DNA of 64,000 nucleotides, taken from positions 1,798,001-1,862,000 of the forward strand of contig JAHREC010000062.1 of the NCBI GenBank assembly GCA_020081605.1, written 5' to 3'. The notes under the pieces were generated by a model that was not told the DNA's origin, did not search any database, and was given only the letters and a program-made list of their open reading frames with translations. This DNA is from Albifimbria verrucaria (Eukaryota; Ascomycota; Sordariomycetes; Hypocreales; Stachybotryaceae). The position numbers and the translations under genes were made by a program. Shown one piece after another: positions 49,155 to 60,054 of the stretch (position 1 is its first letter; each line of letters begins with the position of its first letter).

Positions 49155-50221
49155 TTACACCAGTGACGGCTTCTTCTTGATGCCGAGCAGTGCTGAGTGG
49201 TCCTTCTTCTTCTTCACAATCCGTTTGAACAATGGGACTGCGTCTTCCTTCACTTCAGGAGCTGCTGAGCCGCTGTTGATGATTGGCGTTGACGCGTCTT
49301 CATTTGTCGTCGCTGCTGTCGCCGTGGAATCCGTCCCCAAATCCTCGATAATAATATCGTCCCCAAGTTCAACATCCATTTGTCCCCTGGCTGCAGCAAA
49401 GGCTCGCTTCGCAGCCTCATCGTCCTCTCTCTCTTGCTGCAACCGCTCTTCATCCTCGGATCGTACGACGGCGTCTGCAAAATCTACGCCCTCCTTCTCT
49501 GAGCGATGTATCCTGGCGTTCCTTTGTCGTATCTCGTCGAGCGCATCTGCAGCTGCCATTTCACGCCTGGCATCTGCGTTCTTCGCCTCTAGATCTGCCA
49601 TTGCGTTCTTCTCCTCTTCGCCATCAGCCTCGGCTTGCTCCTTTTCCAGCCTATCCAAACGCTGTTCGTCGGTCTCCTCTTCCGCTGCTCGGTTACGCCA
49701 CGGCTCCATGTTTCGTACCGCGCCTTTGACCATGGCGTAATCTTGATTCTTCGGATCGGTGCGAAATGTTATCTCTGCGCTGCATCGTGTGCATCTAATA
49801 TGGAACTTATATATCTGAATGTTGAGATACCTCTCTTCGATGTTGGTCTCTTTTCTCTGTGGGACTGTTAGTAGAAGCTCTAAGTGTCTCGCGGTCGATT
49901 GGATAACATACGCTGTTGAATTTACGACCCTAAAACAAGCTAATTAGCCAAGTCCGTGAGAAAGGGAAGAAAAGAGGCTCAAAACCTTGTAAATAAACTC
50001 TCCGCAAGTTGTGCATCTCATTGAAAACGGCGCCATCAACCGTACGGTCTGGATTTTTGGTCCCGTCTGCTTCGGACCTCGGCGTCGCGTCACCTCCCGC
50101 GGATCGAACGTGGGAGGGTAGTATTCTGGCCAACGTGTTAGAGATTTCTTCTTGTTGCCTTGAGTATGCGATAGATACACCGCTGGTAGGAACTTGCCTG
50201 AAGAACTTTACGCTCAGACAT
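49155..50221 (-). CDS. YJU2: Spliceosomal factor Yju2 (CWC16/CCDC94 family)
   Basis: Yju2 joins the spliceosome around the first catalytic step and contacts the branch helix. The start MSERKVLQ and YYPPTFDPREV are family hallmarks, then RLMAPFSMRCTTCGEFIYK and FHIRCTRCSAEITFRTDPKN, the two CxxC halves of the zinc site, and DYAMVKGAVRNMEPWRN. The C-terminal half is an acidic coiled-coil ending LLGIKKKPSLV. Four exons: ATG at 50221; intron 1 is 50126-50197 with a GCAAGT donor; intron 2 is 49930-49985; an 18-base microexon lies at 49912-49929; intron 3 is 49857-49911. One A appears missing at the exon 2 start unless a weaker GT donor is used. DYAM rather than a CCDC130-type sequence supports Yju2 over Saf4. 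Confidence 0.93.
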
Positions 50222-50655
50222 CGTGACAAGATGTCGTGGTAGTGGTGAATAAAAGGGTTCTGCACCGAAGGTAGTTTGTTTTTAATCGAATGATGTTCGA
50301 ACTTGGATCCACGCTGCAACCTTCAAGACAAGAAGCACGCGGAAAGGCGAAAATAGCGAGGGTATCGCGAGATTTGGGAGGTTTGAGTATACTTTGGTGT
50401 CTTTGGATGCTAACACATGCCGGATAGTTTGGAGGCGAGGCTGTTGGGTGGCGGGAACTGATTAGATAAGCCCCACTGTTTGGTTTACTCAGTGCAAGGC
50501 TGACTTTAACCACCACCCTCTTCCCCATCACGACAAGTTGATAACAGAACATCAACCCAACAACAACAATCCTGTGGGCATAATTTGTGATTGAAGCCGC
50601 AGCAGGTGGACAATAACTCAGATACTGCTCGAAAACTTCGCCATATATAGTCAAG
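50222..50655. promoter_or_regulatory. Divergent promoter between YJU2 and KIN17
   Basis: 434 bp between two divergent genes. A CATATATAG sequence lies about 15 bases before the KIN17 ATG. No other feature was recognised. Confidence 0.5.
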
Positions 50656-51779
50656 ATGCCTAAAGCTGAGGTTGGCTCGACAAAATACTTGGGCAACAAG
50701 CTCAAGTCCAAAGGTCTGCAGCGTCTGCGCTGGTACTGCCAGGCCTGTGAAGTGAGTTGAAGCTTGTTATTCTTCATTTTCTACTGCGGCCAACGTACTA
50801 ACTATCTTGAAACAACAGAAGCAATGTCGCGATGCCAACGGATTCAAGATGCACACACAGAGCGAAAGCCATGTGAGGCAGATGCTCATGGTCGGCGAGG
50901 ACCCGAAAAATACATCAACGATTTCAGCAATCAGTTTATGAAAGACTTTCTGCAGCTCCTAAAGACTGGGCACGGTGAAAAACAAGTCCATATGAACAAG
51001 TTTTACCAGGAATACATTGCCAACAAGGTCCGTCGTTAATCATTCCAATTCTATAGTGACCGCATACTGATGATAGCAGGAACATATCCACATGAACGCG
51101 ACAAAATGGCCTTCACTTACAGAATTCGCCAAGCACTTGGGAAGAGAAGGTATATGCAGAGTAGAGGAGAACGAAAAAGGCATTCACATCTCTTGGATCG
51201 ACAACTCCCCGGACGCATTGCGCCGACAGGATGCGCTTCGGAGAAAAGAGCTACAGGACCAAGGCGATGAGGCCTTGGAGCAGCGCATGATACGGGAACA
51301 AATCCGACGAGCGCAGGCAAGTGTCGACAATCGCGAACAGGACGAGGAGAAAGATGAAGAACGGGGTCTGAAGAGGCAGGAGGGAGAAAAGATCACTTTA
51401 TCTTTCGGTGCCAAACCAGCGGTAACCCAGGACAAGGCTGAGAGCAGCGTCACAAAATCCCTCCACAGGATGGACAGCCCGTGGCCGAAGGCAAAAGTTC
51501 AAAAACTTCTGAAAATCTGGATGACTCGACAAAGCCTGATGCGAAGCCCAGCGGCTTTGGCGGCGTCTCCTGAAACTTGGCGCCAAACCGCAGACGAAAA
51601 ATGTGTTTGCGCAAGCAAAGAAAAATGCTTTGTCGACAGGCTCAAAGAAAAACGTCATAGAGCAGCCGAAGAAGATGAGTGAAGCGGAAAGGATCATGAA
51701 GGAAGAGATGGAACGGAAAAGATCGCGAGGGTCGGCAGGATTTGGGATGCCCCTAGCAAAAAACAAAAGTATTAAATAG
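50656..51779 (+). CDS. KIN17: DNA/RNA-binding protein Kin17
   Basis: Conserved nuclear zinc-finger protein linked to spliceosomal complexes, DNA replication and damage response. The N-terminus MPKAEVGSTKYLGNKLKSKG and WYCQACEKQCRDANGFKMH form the C2H2-type zinc finger (C-x2-C...H-x5-H with HTQSESH). The Kin17 winged-helix mid-domain follows: FSNQFMKDFLQLLKTGHGEK, FYQEYIANKEHIHMNATKWP and GREGICRVEENEKGIHISWI. The C-terminus is a charged coiled-coil then LKLGAKPQTKNVFAQAKKNA and GSAGFGMPLAK. Introns are 50752-50818 and 51028-51079. Breaks are near 50910 (AAAAA run), 51460 and 51570; with them repaired the stop is at 51779. It is divergent from YJU2 and convergent with SPT4. Confidence 0.93.
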
Positions 51780-52009
51780 GCGCAGACTCAACTTGCAACG
51801 GCGTGAGAAGAGACTGCGGCTAAGCAAGGCGGGTGGTTGAGCAGACTCGGATTTCATAGCATAGGCGCATTGGGCTCAGGGATAGATACCACGGTTGCTG
51901 TATTGATATCATGAATGAAGTTTTTATCACTTTTCCAGTGTTCCCTTGCCATGTAACCACAACGCCCGGTGTCGCTTAAAATCAATGTTTACTATACTGT
52001 CGTCGCTCT

Positions 52010-52545
52010 TCAATCCGCCTCTTCAACCTCGGTACCGTCCCTCCTGTAGATGGTCAATACTCTGTTCTCGACTGAATAACCACCAGAGACAACTCACGGA
52101 ATGTATTGCACACGGTATTCCTCCTCCAGCGTAGCCCTGACTTCATCTGGGAGCTGCCCAGATACCTTTGTGGCATAGACACCGGGAACGTAGCCGTCGA
52201 GACGTTGCCACTTGGCGACCCACGATTTGGAAGGGTCGGATAGGGTGATGAGGCCCTCGAAGACCTGGGAGGTACAGCTCTCGATCTGGTCCGGCGAGCC
52301 CGCGAGGTGGAGGAACTCCTCGCAGTTGGGGCATCCTTCGTTACGGAAACGCTGTGTTGCGAAACGAAGAGACGTGTCAGCAGGAAATCATGATCAACTC
52401 GGAAGAGCGCAAAGAGGCGATCGATGAGGGAGGTACTGGGAATCGTTGGCAGACGTACGCTGAAGGTCATGACGATGGAGCACACCATACACGCGCGAAG
52501 GTAGCGCTGGTGGCTGGGCGGAACGAAGTTGGCGGAGCTCGACAT
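52010..52545 (-). CDS. SPT4: Transcription elongation factor Spt4
   Basis: Zinc-binding subunit of the Spt4-Spt5 (DSIF) complex that travels with RNA polymerase II. The protein of about 120 residues starts [20 protein letters not shown] with the first Cys pair (CMVC), and after intron 1 has [20 protein letters not shown] (second Cys pair), [20 protein letters not shown] and [20 protein letters not shown], all Spt4 signatures. Exon 3 gives the C-terminus [11 protein letters not shown]. Introns are about 52353-52460 and 52039-52090. No frame break is needed, so it is one of the intact genes. It shares a 319-bp divergent upstream region with the Pop8/Rpp14-like gene. Confidence 0.95.
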
Positions 52546-52864
52546 TTTCGAGGTCTGGTTGATGCGAACTGCGAGATGCAACAGCGATGTTGATATCAAA
52601 GAGCACGAGGCTGAGGTGCAATGAGGCTGAAGGGGCGTTGCAGAGGCCCCACCAAGGAAGAAGAAGCAAAAAATGGGCCCAGCCAAAACAGGTAACCATC
52701 CTACAAAGTTCGTTTCTTATTGCATTTACTGAACAAGAATATGAATAGGATTCAAGCATATCCCACCCTGCCTCTTATATAACTCTTGCGTAACGAAGTT
52801 TACACACCAAGCCACCAAATTCTCATCAGTTGTAATTCTGAGCCGGAGACAAGCAAGCACAGCA
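52546..52864. promoter_or_regulatory. Divergent promoter between SPT4 and the Pop8/Rpp14-like gene
   Basis: 319 bp with no coding signal; it must contain both promoters. CTTATATAA at about 52773-52781 is a possible TATA element for the plus-strand gene. Confidence 0.5.
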
Positions 52865-53262
52865 ATGGCCGCCAACAAAGCACGCCTCGAAACGTCGCAT
52901 GAGATCCTCACCTGTACCATAAAGGCACCGGCCTTTTCTTATGCTCACTTGGAACTGATTACAGACGGGGTGGAGCCCATGCACCTCGACATGCTCCAGG
53001 TCAAGTCCTACTGCACGTCTGCGCTGCGCCAGTTCCTCGGCCTCACCGGCGTCGCCATCCCTCTGGATATTCTCAAGGTGGACGGGACGCACTGTTGGGT
53101 GCGTGTCCCTCGACAGGACCTGGCCCCTTCACGGCGGCTATCACGGCGTGGAATGGTACGGATGAAGATGGCACGCAATGCCTGCTTCGCGTGAAGCAGG
53201 CTTCTGATTGGCTTGGGACCATGGTTGGCACCGATGGCCAGGACCGGCTGTGGAACTCCTGA
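52865..53262 (+). CDS. Ribonuclease P/MRP subunit, Pop8/Rpp14-like
   Basis: Small protein of about 130 residues resembling the Rpp14/Pop5/Pop8 group, subunits of RNase P (tRNA 5' processing) and RNase MRP (rRNA processing). The core alpha/beta pattern is visible: EILTCTIKAPAFSYAHLELI, LDMLQVKSYCTSALRQFLGL, then VAIPLDILKVDGTHCWVRVP and LLRVKQASDWLGTM. Single exon, ATG at 52865. One base is missing near 53128 (CCCCTTCACG, where CCT-TTC-ACG is expected); repair extends the frame to the stop at 53262. Pop8 is favoured over Pop5 by the small size. Confidence is moderate because the family is divergent. Confidence 0.75.
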
Positions 53263-53446
53263 GAATTCACGATGCTGCAGCAACGCCCGAAAATGATCTA
53301 CATGGATGTCTAAAAGAATATCGCCGCCAATCACTGCAACAGTCGCCAATCTCCAAACGCCCTAAGGTGTCGCAATGCCAGAAATCAGGATCCCGTGCCT
53401 CTACAGCATGTGTTTCTCCATTACAGCTACAATGTTAAAGTCCAGC

Positions 53447-55253
53447 CTACATTAAGGACGACATGAGAGAGCTCTGGGCATACGCCTAGAGGATGTAACG
53501 TTAGCGCAACCCAACCACTGAAGCAGGGTGAGGGCATCGACTTACCATCGGCTTAATGTCTGGATGCGGTACAGCATCGAACTGCTCGAATTGGAGCTTA
53601 TAATCGGACTTGATGTTGATGTAGGCTCCCTGTTCTCTGTCGAGTCGCAGTATCGCGGAGCGGAGAAGACTAATCGAGGGTGTGTTAGACAGCCGCCAAG
53701 TTAATGAATGATTAGAATCAAATTACCTGTAATGCATTTTCCGTCGTGCTGCACCTCGTATCCGTCCATGCGCACTTCGTGACTTCGAATAACGGCTTCG
53801 AGACCGTTCTTCTCGCAGAAACGCTTTGTGACGTCTGGGCCGAACTGCATACCAACACCTCTCTTGCTGGGGCCGCGGCCTTCTTCGTCCTGGGGATCAG
53901 TCCAGAGCATTTCCATCATCAAGCCGGACTGGCCTGGCTGTCGCTGTCCGTGTCGGTTCAGCTTTCGAATGTCGTCCAAGGTGACGCTGTCATCAGAGAA
54001 GAGACCGCCGTGGAGGACCAGGTACTTGTTACCGATCAGCGTTGCCAGCGCTAGTGCTGAGAAACTCTCGGAGAACAGCTTGAAAACTCTAGAGGCAATG
54101 GTTAATGGTGATTGTCCCTAGCAAACGGGGCCGTTGGATCGAATTACCTCTCGTTGTACTTGGCCTTGCACTCTCCTTCGAAACCGTAGACACGGTTCAT
54201 ATCATCCGTCTCGTGGTTACCACGGTTGAGGAAGAAGCCGTTAGGACGCAGCCACTTGTAGGCGTAGAGCAGCAGAGCAATCTCGGTTGACCAAGAACCT
54301 CGGTCAACGAAATCACCGTTGAACAAGTACCAGTGCTTATCGCTGGGCTTGCCGTTACGTCGGAAGAGCTCCATAAGATCAAAGTATTGGCCTGTTAAAA
54401 GATCAGCAGCCGCTAGTTGCCAGTTTCAAGACACCAACATACCATGGGTGTCACCACAGACGGTCAATTGGACATCGTCAGGAACCTTCACTTCGACCAT
54501 TGTCGGCTCATCGTAGACAATCTTCTTCACGGCGAGGATGATCTGGTAGACGTATTTGCGATGGATCTTCTTGCCAGTCTTGAACCTCTCCATCATATCG
54601 TCTATAAACTCTTGCGTCATCTCGTTCTCAAGTCGCACACCGTCGTATTCGGGCTCGACAAGTATGGAGTCTAGATCCAGGCCTTCGGCGGCAGAGGGCT
54701 CGTCTCCCAGCTCGATGGCGGCAAAGAAGGCCAACTGGCGCACGATCTTCTTGCATTCCTCGAGCTTGAGCCTGGCATCCTTGTTGTTGGGATCGAGCTT
54801 GACACACTCCTTAAAGTCATCGATGGCCTCCTTGGGCCTCAGGATCGCGGTACGGGCCAGTCCACGGCGGTAGTAGGCCTGCGCAAGACAGGAAGAGGGT
54901 CGGTTTAGCGGCAAGAAGACGGCGCAAGGGCGCAAGAGGACTGCTCACCTTGACGAGTTTCGGGTTCAGCTCGATCGCCTTGGTAGCATCGGAAACGGCG
55001 TATCCGTAGGCTTCCGACTTGATGTATGCCTATGGCGCCGGGAAGCGACAGAAGTTAGTCACACGACCACAAGCAAGCAGCCGACGGCTGTGATTTCGAG
55101 ACGTCTACAGACCTGTGCGCGGTTGGTATAGAAAGTGGGCTCTTTGTCGTTCAGCTCGATCGCCTTGGTGTAGAAGTCGATGGCGGAAGGCCAGTCGCCG
55201 GCGGCGAAGGCCTTGTTGCCCTTGTTCTTGAGGTCAACGGCTTCCTGCGACAT
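53447..55253 (-). CDS. PPT1: Serine/threonine protein phosphatase PP5 with TPR domain
   Basis: PP5-type phosphatase that acts with Hsp90. The N-terminal TPR domain (three repeats) begins KNKGNKAFAAGDWPSAIDFY and continues AYYRRGLARTAILRPKEAID. The catalytic domain has all metal-binding motifs: LTVCGDTHG, FNGDFVDRGSWSTEIALLLY, LNRGNHETDDMNRVYGFEGE, IRSHEVRMDGYEV and VFSAPRYCD. The last exon encodes AYAQSSLMSSLM. Seven exons are readable with normal splice sites (for example intron 1 at 55030-55112), and no frame break is needed. It is divergent from ESS2. Length is about 475 residues, as usual for fungal Ppt1. Confidence 0.96.
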
Positions 55254-56023
55254 GATGAGGGTTGACCGGAGCGGGCACGCGAGGGGAGTTGGAGGTGATC
55301 GCGAGGTGGAATAGGGATCGGGTCGTGGCTTCTAGCCTAAGTCTTGAATCATACGGGTTCGCAATGGTCTGTAGGAATAGGCGATACGTGGCTAGTTCCT
55401 AAATATGCAGAGGCGGCGATGTTGAAGCCTCAAGCGACCCTCGTTGAAGATATTGGAGACTTTCGGCTTTGGAGGGGGCGAATAGAGGTAGCGGGACTGC
55501 CAAGTGCCATGTGCGGAGTGGATGCTGCTGGAAACAGCGGTTGTCGGTGGGGACAGTCCCGAGCCAGAAGGCCTGGCACTGCTGCAATCGGTACCTGGAT
55601 AGGCCTGGCGTTACCGGTGGATTCAGCACGTACCTACTGGAGGCGACACAAAGCTTCTGTGAGCCCCCACTTTCGTTCGCCGTGCTGGTCCTGGGTGGTA
55701 CTGGGCCAGCGACATGTTTGCTTCTACACCATGCCAAACTGCATGTTGCCTAACATCCTAGCTGTTTATCCATGCTCTGTGTGATGTTTGAGAACTCACC
55801 TGTAACGTCGACATCTTTCTGCATGCAGACAGAGACTCGCTAGCACTGTCAACCTCTTTGGCGCTGGCGCCTGCGCCTAAGCCTGCGACTGGGTCTTTCT
55901 TCTCTGTCTATCTCTCCACTGAATCGCCTCGTTGCCACGCTCACAATCCTGCACCACCATCACGAGCTCTCAACCTCAACCTCAACCTGGCGCGTCCAGC
56001 GCGTTAGTGCGAAGCGCGCAGAA
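55254..56023. other. Divergent intergenic region between PPT1 and ESS2
   Basis: 770 bp with no recognisable gene. It holds the upstream regions of both genes; the ORFs in it carry no motif. Confidence 0.5.
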
Positions 56024-57304
56024 ATGGACTTAATGCCGCCGCCGCCTCCAGCCAAGAAGATCAAAGACCAAAACAAGTCTTGGATGAAGACTCGTATACA
56101 GAGGCCTTGTCGCACATCATTGCCCGAGATTTCTTCCCAGGCCTCCTTGAGACCGAAATCCAGCAGGAATACCTAGATGCTGTAGAATCCAACGACACCG
56201 CATGGATCTCAAGCGCCAGCCGTCGCCTGCAGCATGTCATGACGCCAGGAAGGCGTAAAGCACCCTTACCGGTGGGAGGCTTTGGAGATGGTGGCCGCAC
56301 ACCAAGCACTTATGCTGGCGCAACCCCTTATCAACCGCCGGAAGCACCACCGGGAAGGCGTCCCGGCCAGACATGAACCTGAGCTTGACCAACTTCCAAG
56401 CCAAATACACAAGCGAGGACAATGAGAGCTTCTACAAGCTAGTCGATAAACAGAATCAGAAAAAAGCCGACAAATACGCTTGGCTCTGGAGGGAAACAAG
56501 CTACCCTCGAAGCAAATGATCAAACAAAGAGAAGTGGAAAACAAGCTATTAGAAACCCGCAGCCTCGTTGACGACGGGTACAAACGAGACAGACTCGCTA
56601 TCAAAGACGTCTCGGAACGACCTGCACAACCTGACACATGGAACGCTGCTCCGAGAAACGGCCTGATGTTTGAACCGGACGGCGTTGCGGATGGCTCTGT
56701 CACGGTGGCACAGAAAGCTGACGAAGCATCCAAGATGGGCCCTAAATCCATCGTGTATGAGAACACAAGGATACCACAGCCACATGTACCGCAAAGGCCG
56801 CCATCCCCTACAATGTCGTCTGTTCGGGATGCCATTGCAGGAAGGACACGCCAACAGGACCAAAACTCCAGTGCCGTTGGTGGCGGTGAGACTCAAGGGT
56901 GAATGGCTATGCTTTTGTTGATGACGAAGACGATGAACCGGAAATTGTTCTACCACATAAGCCCTTGAACCTCGGTCCAGGCGATGCAGTCAACCCCTTC
57001 AAAGTACAAGAGCAAAGAAAGCGGGAGACCCTTCATGAGAGGATGGTAGAGCGAATTGCGAGGTCTAAAAGGAATCGTCAAACAATGGATTTACTGGAAG
57101 AGTCGAAGGAACACCAGTTCCAAAGTTTCCAAGCAGCCCCGGGTGACTGGCGATCTTACGCCAGCTGCTCAAAGGCTTTGGAGTAAAATCGGTACACCTA
57201 CGAGCAGAGATCGAGGCAGCCCTTTTGGCCAAACAACGCCGGCAAGACCACGAGGTTCTCTTCTGAGGAGTGCTATCAGACAAACTCCAAAGTCAGCCAA
57301 GTAA
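56024..57304 (+). CDS. Splicing factor Ess2/DGCR14 (Bis1-like)
   Basis: Nuclear protein of the ESS2/DGCR14 family, a component of late spliceosomal complexes. Family signatures are present: KQVLDEDSYTEALSHIIARD and FFPGLLETEIQQEYLDAVES at the N-terminus, SLTNFQAKYTSEDNESFYKL in the centre, then WNAAPRNGLMFEPDG and the C-terminal LTPAAQRLWSKIGTPTS. Pro-rich linkers are typical. The start at 56024 precedes a Pro run and KKIK; an in-frame ATG at 56033 is also possible. One-base breaks are near 56066, 56376, 56485, 56898 and about 57140, mostly in short A or C runs. No intron was identified with confidence. Confidence 0.9.
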
Positions 57305-57701
57305 ATGGGGTTGGGGAGCTTTTGATCAGTTGGATACGCTATGGCATTTATTCGCCTTAACAACGACTGGAAATGTACAACGAAGGTTATGAACACTTTA
57401 TATGATAGAACTACGAAATACCCTATTTTATTATCTTTTTGAATTTTGGTCTTTTTGGTTTTTTATTCGGAATTGTTCAAACACAATCCCATAGGAGCAC
57501 CTTGGTTAAGGACGGCTACAATTGACCGTCTCTATAGTCAATGTTGATAAAGACCCCACTAAGTGCATATTCCCGGTACTAGAATGATTTACTACCTGAC
57601 GTGATGTAAACCGAAGACTCAAGAATTAGAGCTCAGCTCATCGCAAACCTCCAAAGTTCTCAATTGATACGCGCCTATCGCCCAGAGGCATCCAAGTCCT
57701 C
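57305..57701. other. Intergenic between ESS2 and COQ8
   Basis: 397 bp, AT-rich in its first half, with T-runs that suit the ESS2 terminator. The rest is the COQ8 promoter. No gene. Confidence 0.5.
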
Positions 57702-59891
57702 ATGAGGTTCACCGATCTCGCGATCGACCTCGCGGCTGTGCTTAGTGCCTCCCGGTCCGTCGCAGCCAAACATGTCGCACTCAGAGGCCGGCAGCTCGAC
57801 AACTACTATCGAACCTCGAGTGTGACGAGTGCACTGCGGAATCGACCTGCGCCAGGACCGAAGGAAACTCCTCAGGCTACTCAGAGTCAAGCGGAGCCGA
57901 TCCAGCCTGAAAACGTCCCTCAGAGCAGCATACAAGGCACCGATAGCGCCACTTCTTCGCCTTCGCCTTTGGAGAACGCATATAAACATGGTGGAAATGA
58001 TGCTAGCTTAAGCTCAGGAAAGCCGTATGCTGCGAATTTTGGAGGCGCGCCATTGTCTGGGTTTGGAGAGAAGACCGTGGCTCAAGATTTTCCACCGGCT
58101 TCGGCGGGCCAAACAGCAAAGCCTACCAAGTCCTCCGAGGAATTGGATCTGCCACAAGGTGTGGACGTCAACATTTTTCATACAACTCGTGGCTCCCAGC
58201 TTCTGGATTCGGTACGCAAGCAGAAGGCAGCTGCGGCGTTGAAGGAGCGTCCGCGTCCTGGAGGCCCTGCGAAGGAACATCCATTGCGTCATTGGCCTCC
58301 GCCTCGGCCTGCCATCAACGAAGAAGTTCCCCAGTCGCCGCCCGAGCCGATACTGTGAAGGAGATTGAGAAGAAGCCCTCAGCGACTGCAGTTCCAGACA
58401 CTCCCGAGGTTGCCGCAACCGAAGATTTGAAGTCGACGATTCATCATGATCCGCCCGAAACGACCTTGCCCCCGTCGCAATCGACTAAAGCAGATGATGG
58501 TATTGCTCAACTTGCGAAAGATTTGGCTGGAGACGTGGCGCCGTCTAGGCCTGCTTATGAGCTCCGGGAGTCACGGGTTCCTTCATCTCGCTTTGGTCGA
58601 CTATGGAACTACGGAGGGTTGGCAGCCGGGATGTTGGGAGGTGCCGTAAGCGAGGGCGTCAGCCGGGCTTTTGGAGGAGGTGGCCAAGGTTCTGTTTTCC
58701 TTGCAGGCCACAATATGGAGAGACTCGTGGCGAAGCTATCTCAGATGCGTGGCGCCGCCTTGAAATTTGGGCAGATGATGAGCTTCCAAGACTCTAAAAT
58801 GCTTCCAGGACCTATTCAGGAAGTACTCCAGCGAGTCCAGGATAGGGCCGACTATATGCCAGCATGGCAGCGTGACCAAGTTCTGACGGCGAACCTTGGG
58901 GCTGACTGGCGCGAGCTGTTCAGTGAATTTGAGGAAAAGCCCATTGCTGCGGCGTCAATTGGACAAGTGCACAAGGCTAGGCTCAAGTCCAATGGTAACA
59001 GAGTTGCGGTCAAAATCCAGTTTCCTGGTGTGGCGGACTCTATCAACTCCGATCTAGATAACCTTGCCATTCTTCTTACGGCATCCAAGCTTCTGCCCAA
59101 GGGTCTCTATCTCGACAAGACAATCGCTAACGCCCGCCTCGAGCTTGGTTGGGAGTGTGATTACGAACGAGAAGCTGAGTGTGTGAAGCGTTATAAAGAG
59201 CTTCTCAAGGGCGAAGAAGACATCTTCCTCGTTCCGGATGTACACCCGAAGCTTCCGGGAAGCAGGTCCTCACAATGGACTTCATGGACGGCATCGGCGT
59301 GACGCGCATTCAGTCTTTTACCCAAGAGCAGCGTGATTGGATCGGAACGCAGCTCCTCCGACTCAGTATCAGAGAGATTACGGAGTTCAAGTTCATGCAG
59401 ACCGATCCCAACTGGACCAACTTCCTCTACAATGCCAGCATTAACAAGCTGGAGCTACTGGATTTTGGCGCATCTCGTGAGTTCCCGAGGAGTTCGTCAC
59501 GACCTACACGAGGTTGCTTGAAGCTGCATCGCGCTCGGATAGAGAAACGGTCAAGGTCCTGTCCGAAGAGCTGGGCTACCTTACTGGCCATGAGAGCAAG
59601 ACCATGTTGGACGCGCATATACAGTCTGTCCTGACACTCGCCGAGCCGTTCATGGTGACGGCGCCTGAGATATACGACTTTAAGGACCAAACAATCACGG
59701 AGCGGGTCAAGGCCCTCATTCCCGTGATGCTCCAGGAGCGTCTTGCGCCGCCGCCGGAAGAAACGTACAGTCTTCACCGAAAGCTGAGCGGCGCGTTCTT
59801 ACTCTGCGCAAAGCTGGGCAGCAAAGTACCCTGTCGGCAGCTGTTCGTCGAAGCGCTGACCAAGACAGGGTATCTTCCACGTAACTCGTAA
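57702..59891 (+). CDS. COQ8: Coq8/ABC1 atypical kinase-like ATPase of coenzyme Q biosynthesis
   Basis: Mitochondrial UbiB-family ATPase that supports the CoQ synthome. The N-terminal part is a long Pro/Ser-rich extension with [20 protein letters not shown] near residue 155. The UbiB core follows: [40 protein letters not shown] (the KxGQ motif), [18 protein letters not shown] (the Ala-rich loop replacing the P-loop), [10 protein letters not shown] (catalytic Lys), [29 protein letters not shown] (catalytic loop) and [13 protein letters not shown] (DFG). The C-terminus ends GYLPRNS. Breaks are near 58345, 59265 and 59492. It appears to be a single exon. All expected catalytic residues are present. 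Confidence 0.95.
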
Positions 59892-60054
59892 GCTGGATCT
59901 GAAAGTGTAACAACAATGTAAGATACATAAGCATAGAAGGGTTTTCACAGACATGGTTGGAGTTTAAGAGAGAAAAAGCAACATTGACTGGGTTTGGGTA
60001 TCTTGGGCTCTATGTATCACCCCTCCTTTTTCATCTAGTCATAGCATCTCATCC

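Noticed and set aside
48910..49740. 276-codon plus-strand Ser-rich ORF
   Set aside because: It is the antisense shadow of the acidic coiled-coil of YJU2; poly-Ser comes from the reverse of Glu/Ala codons.
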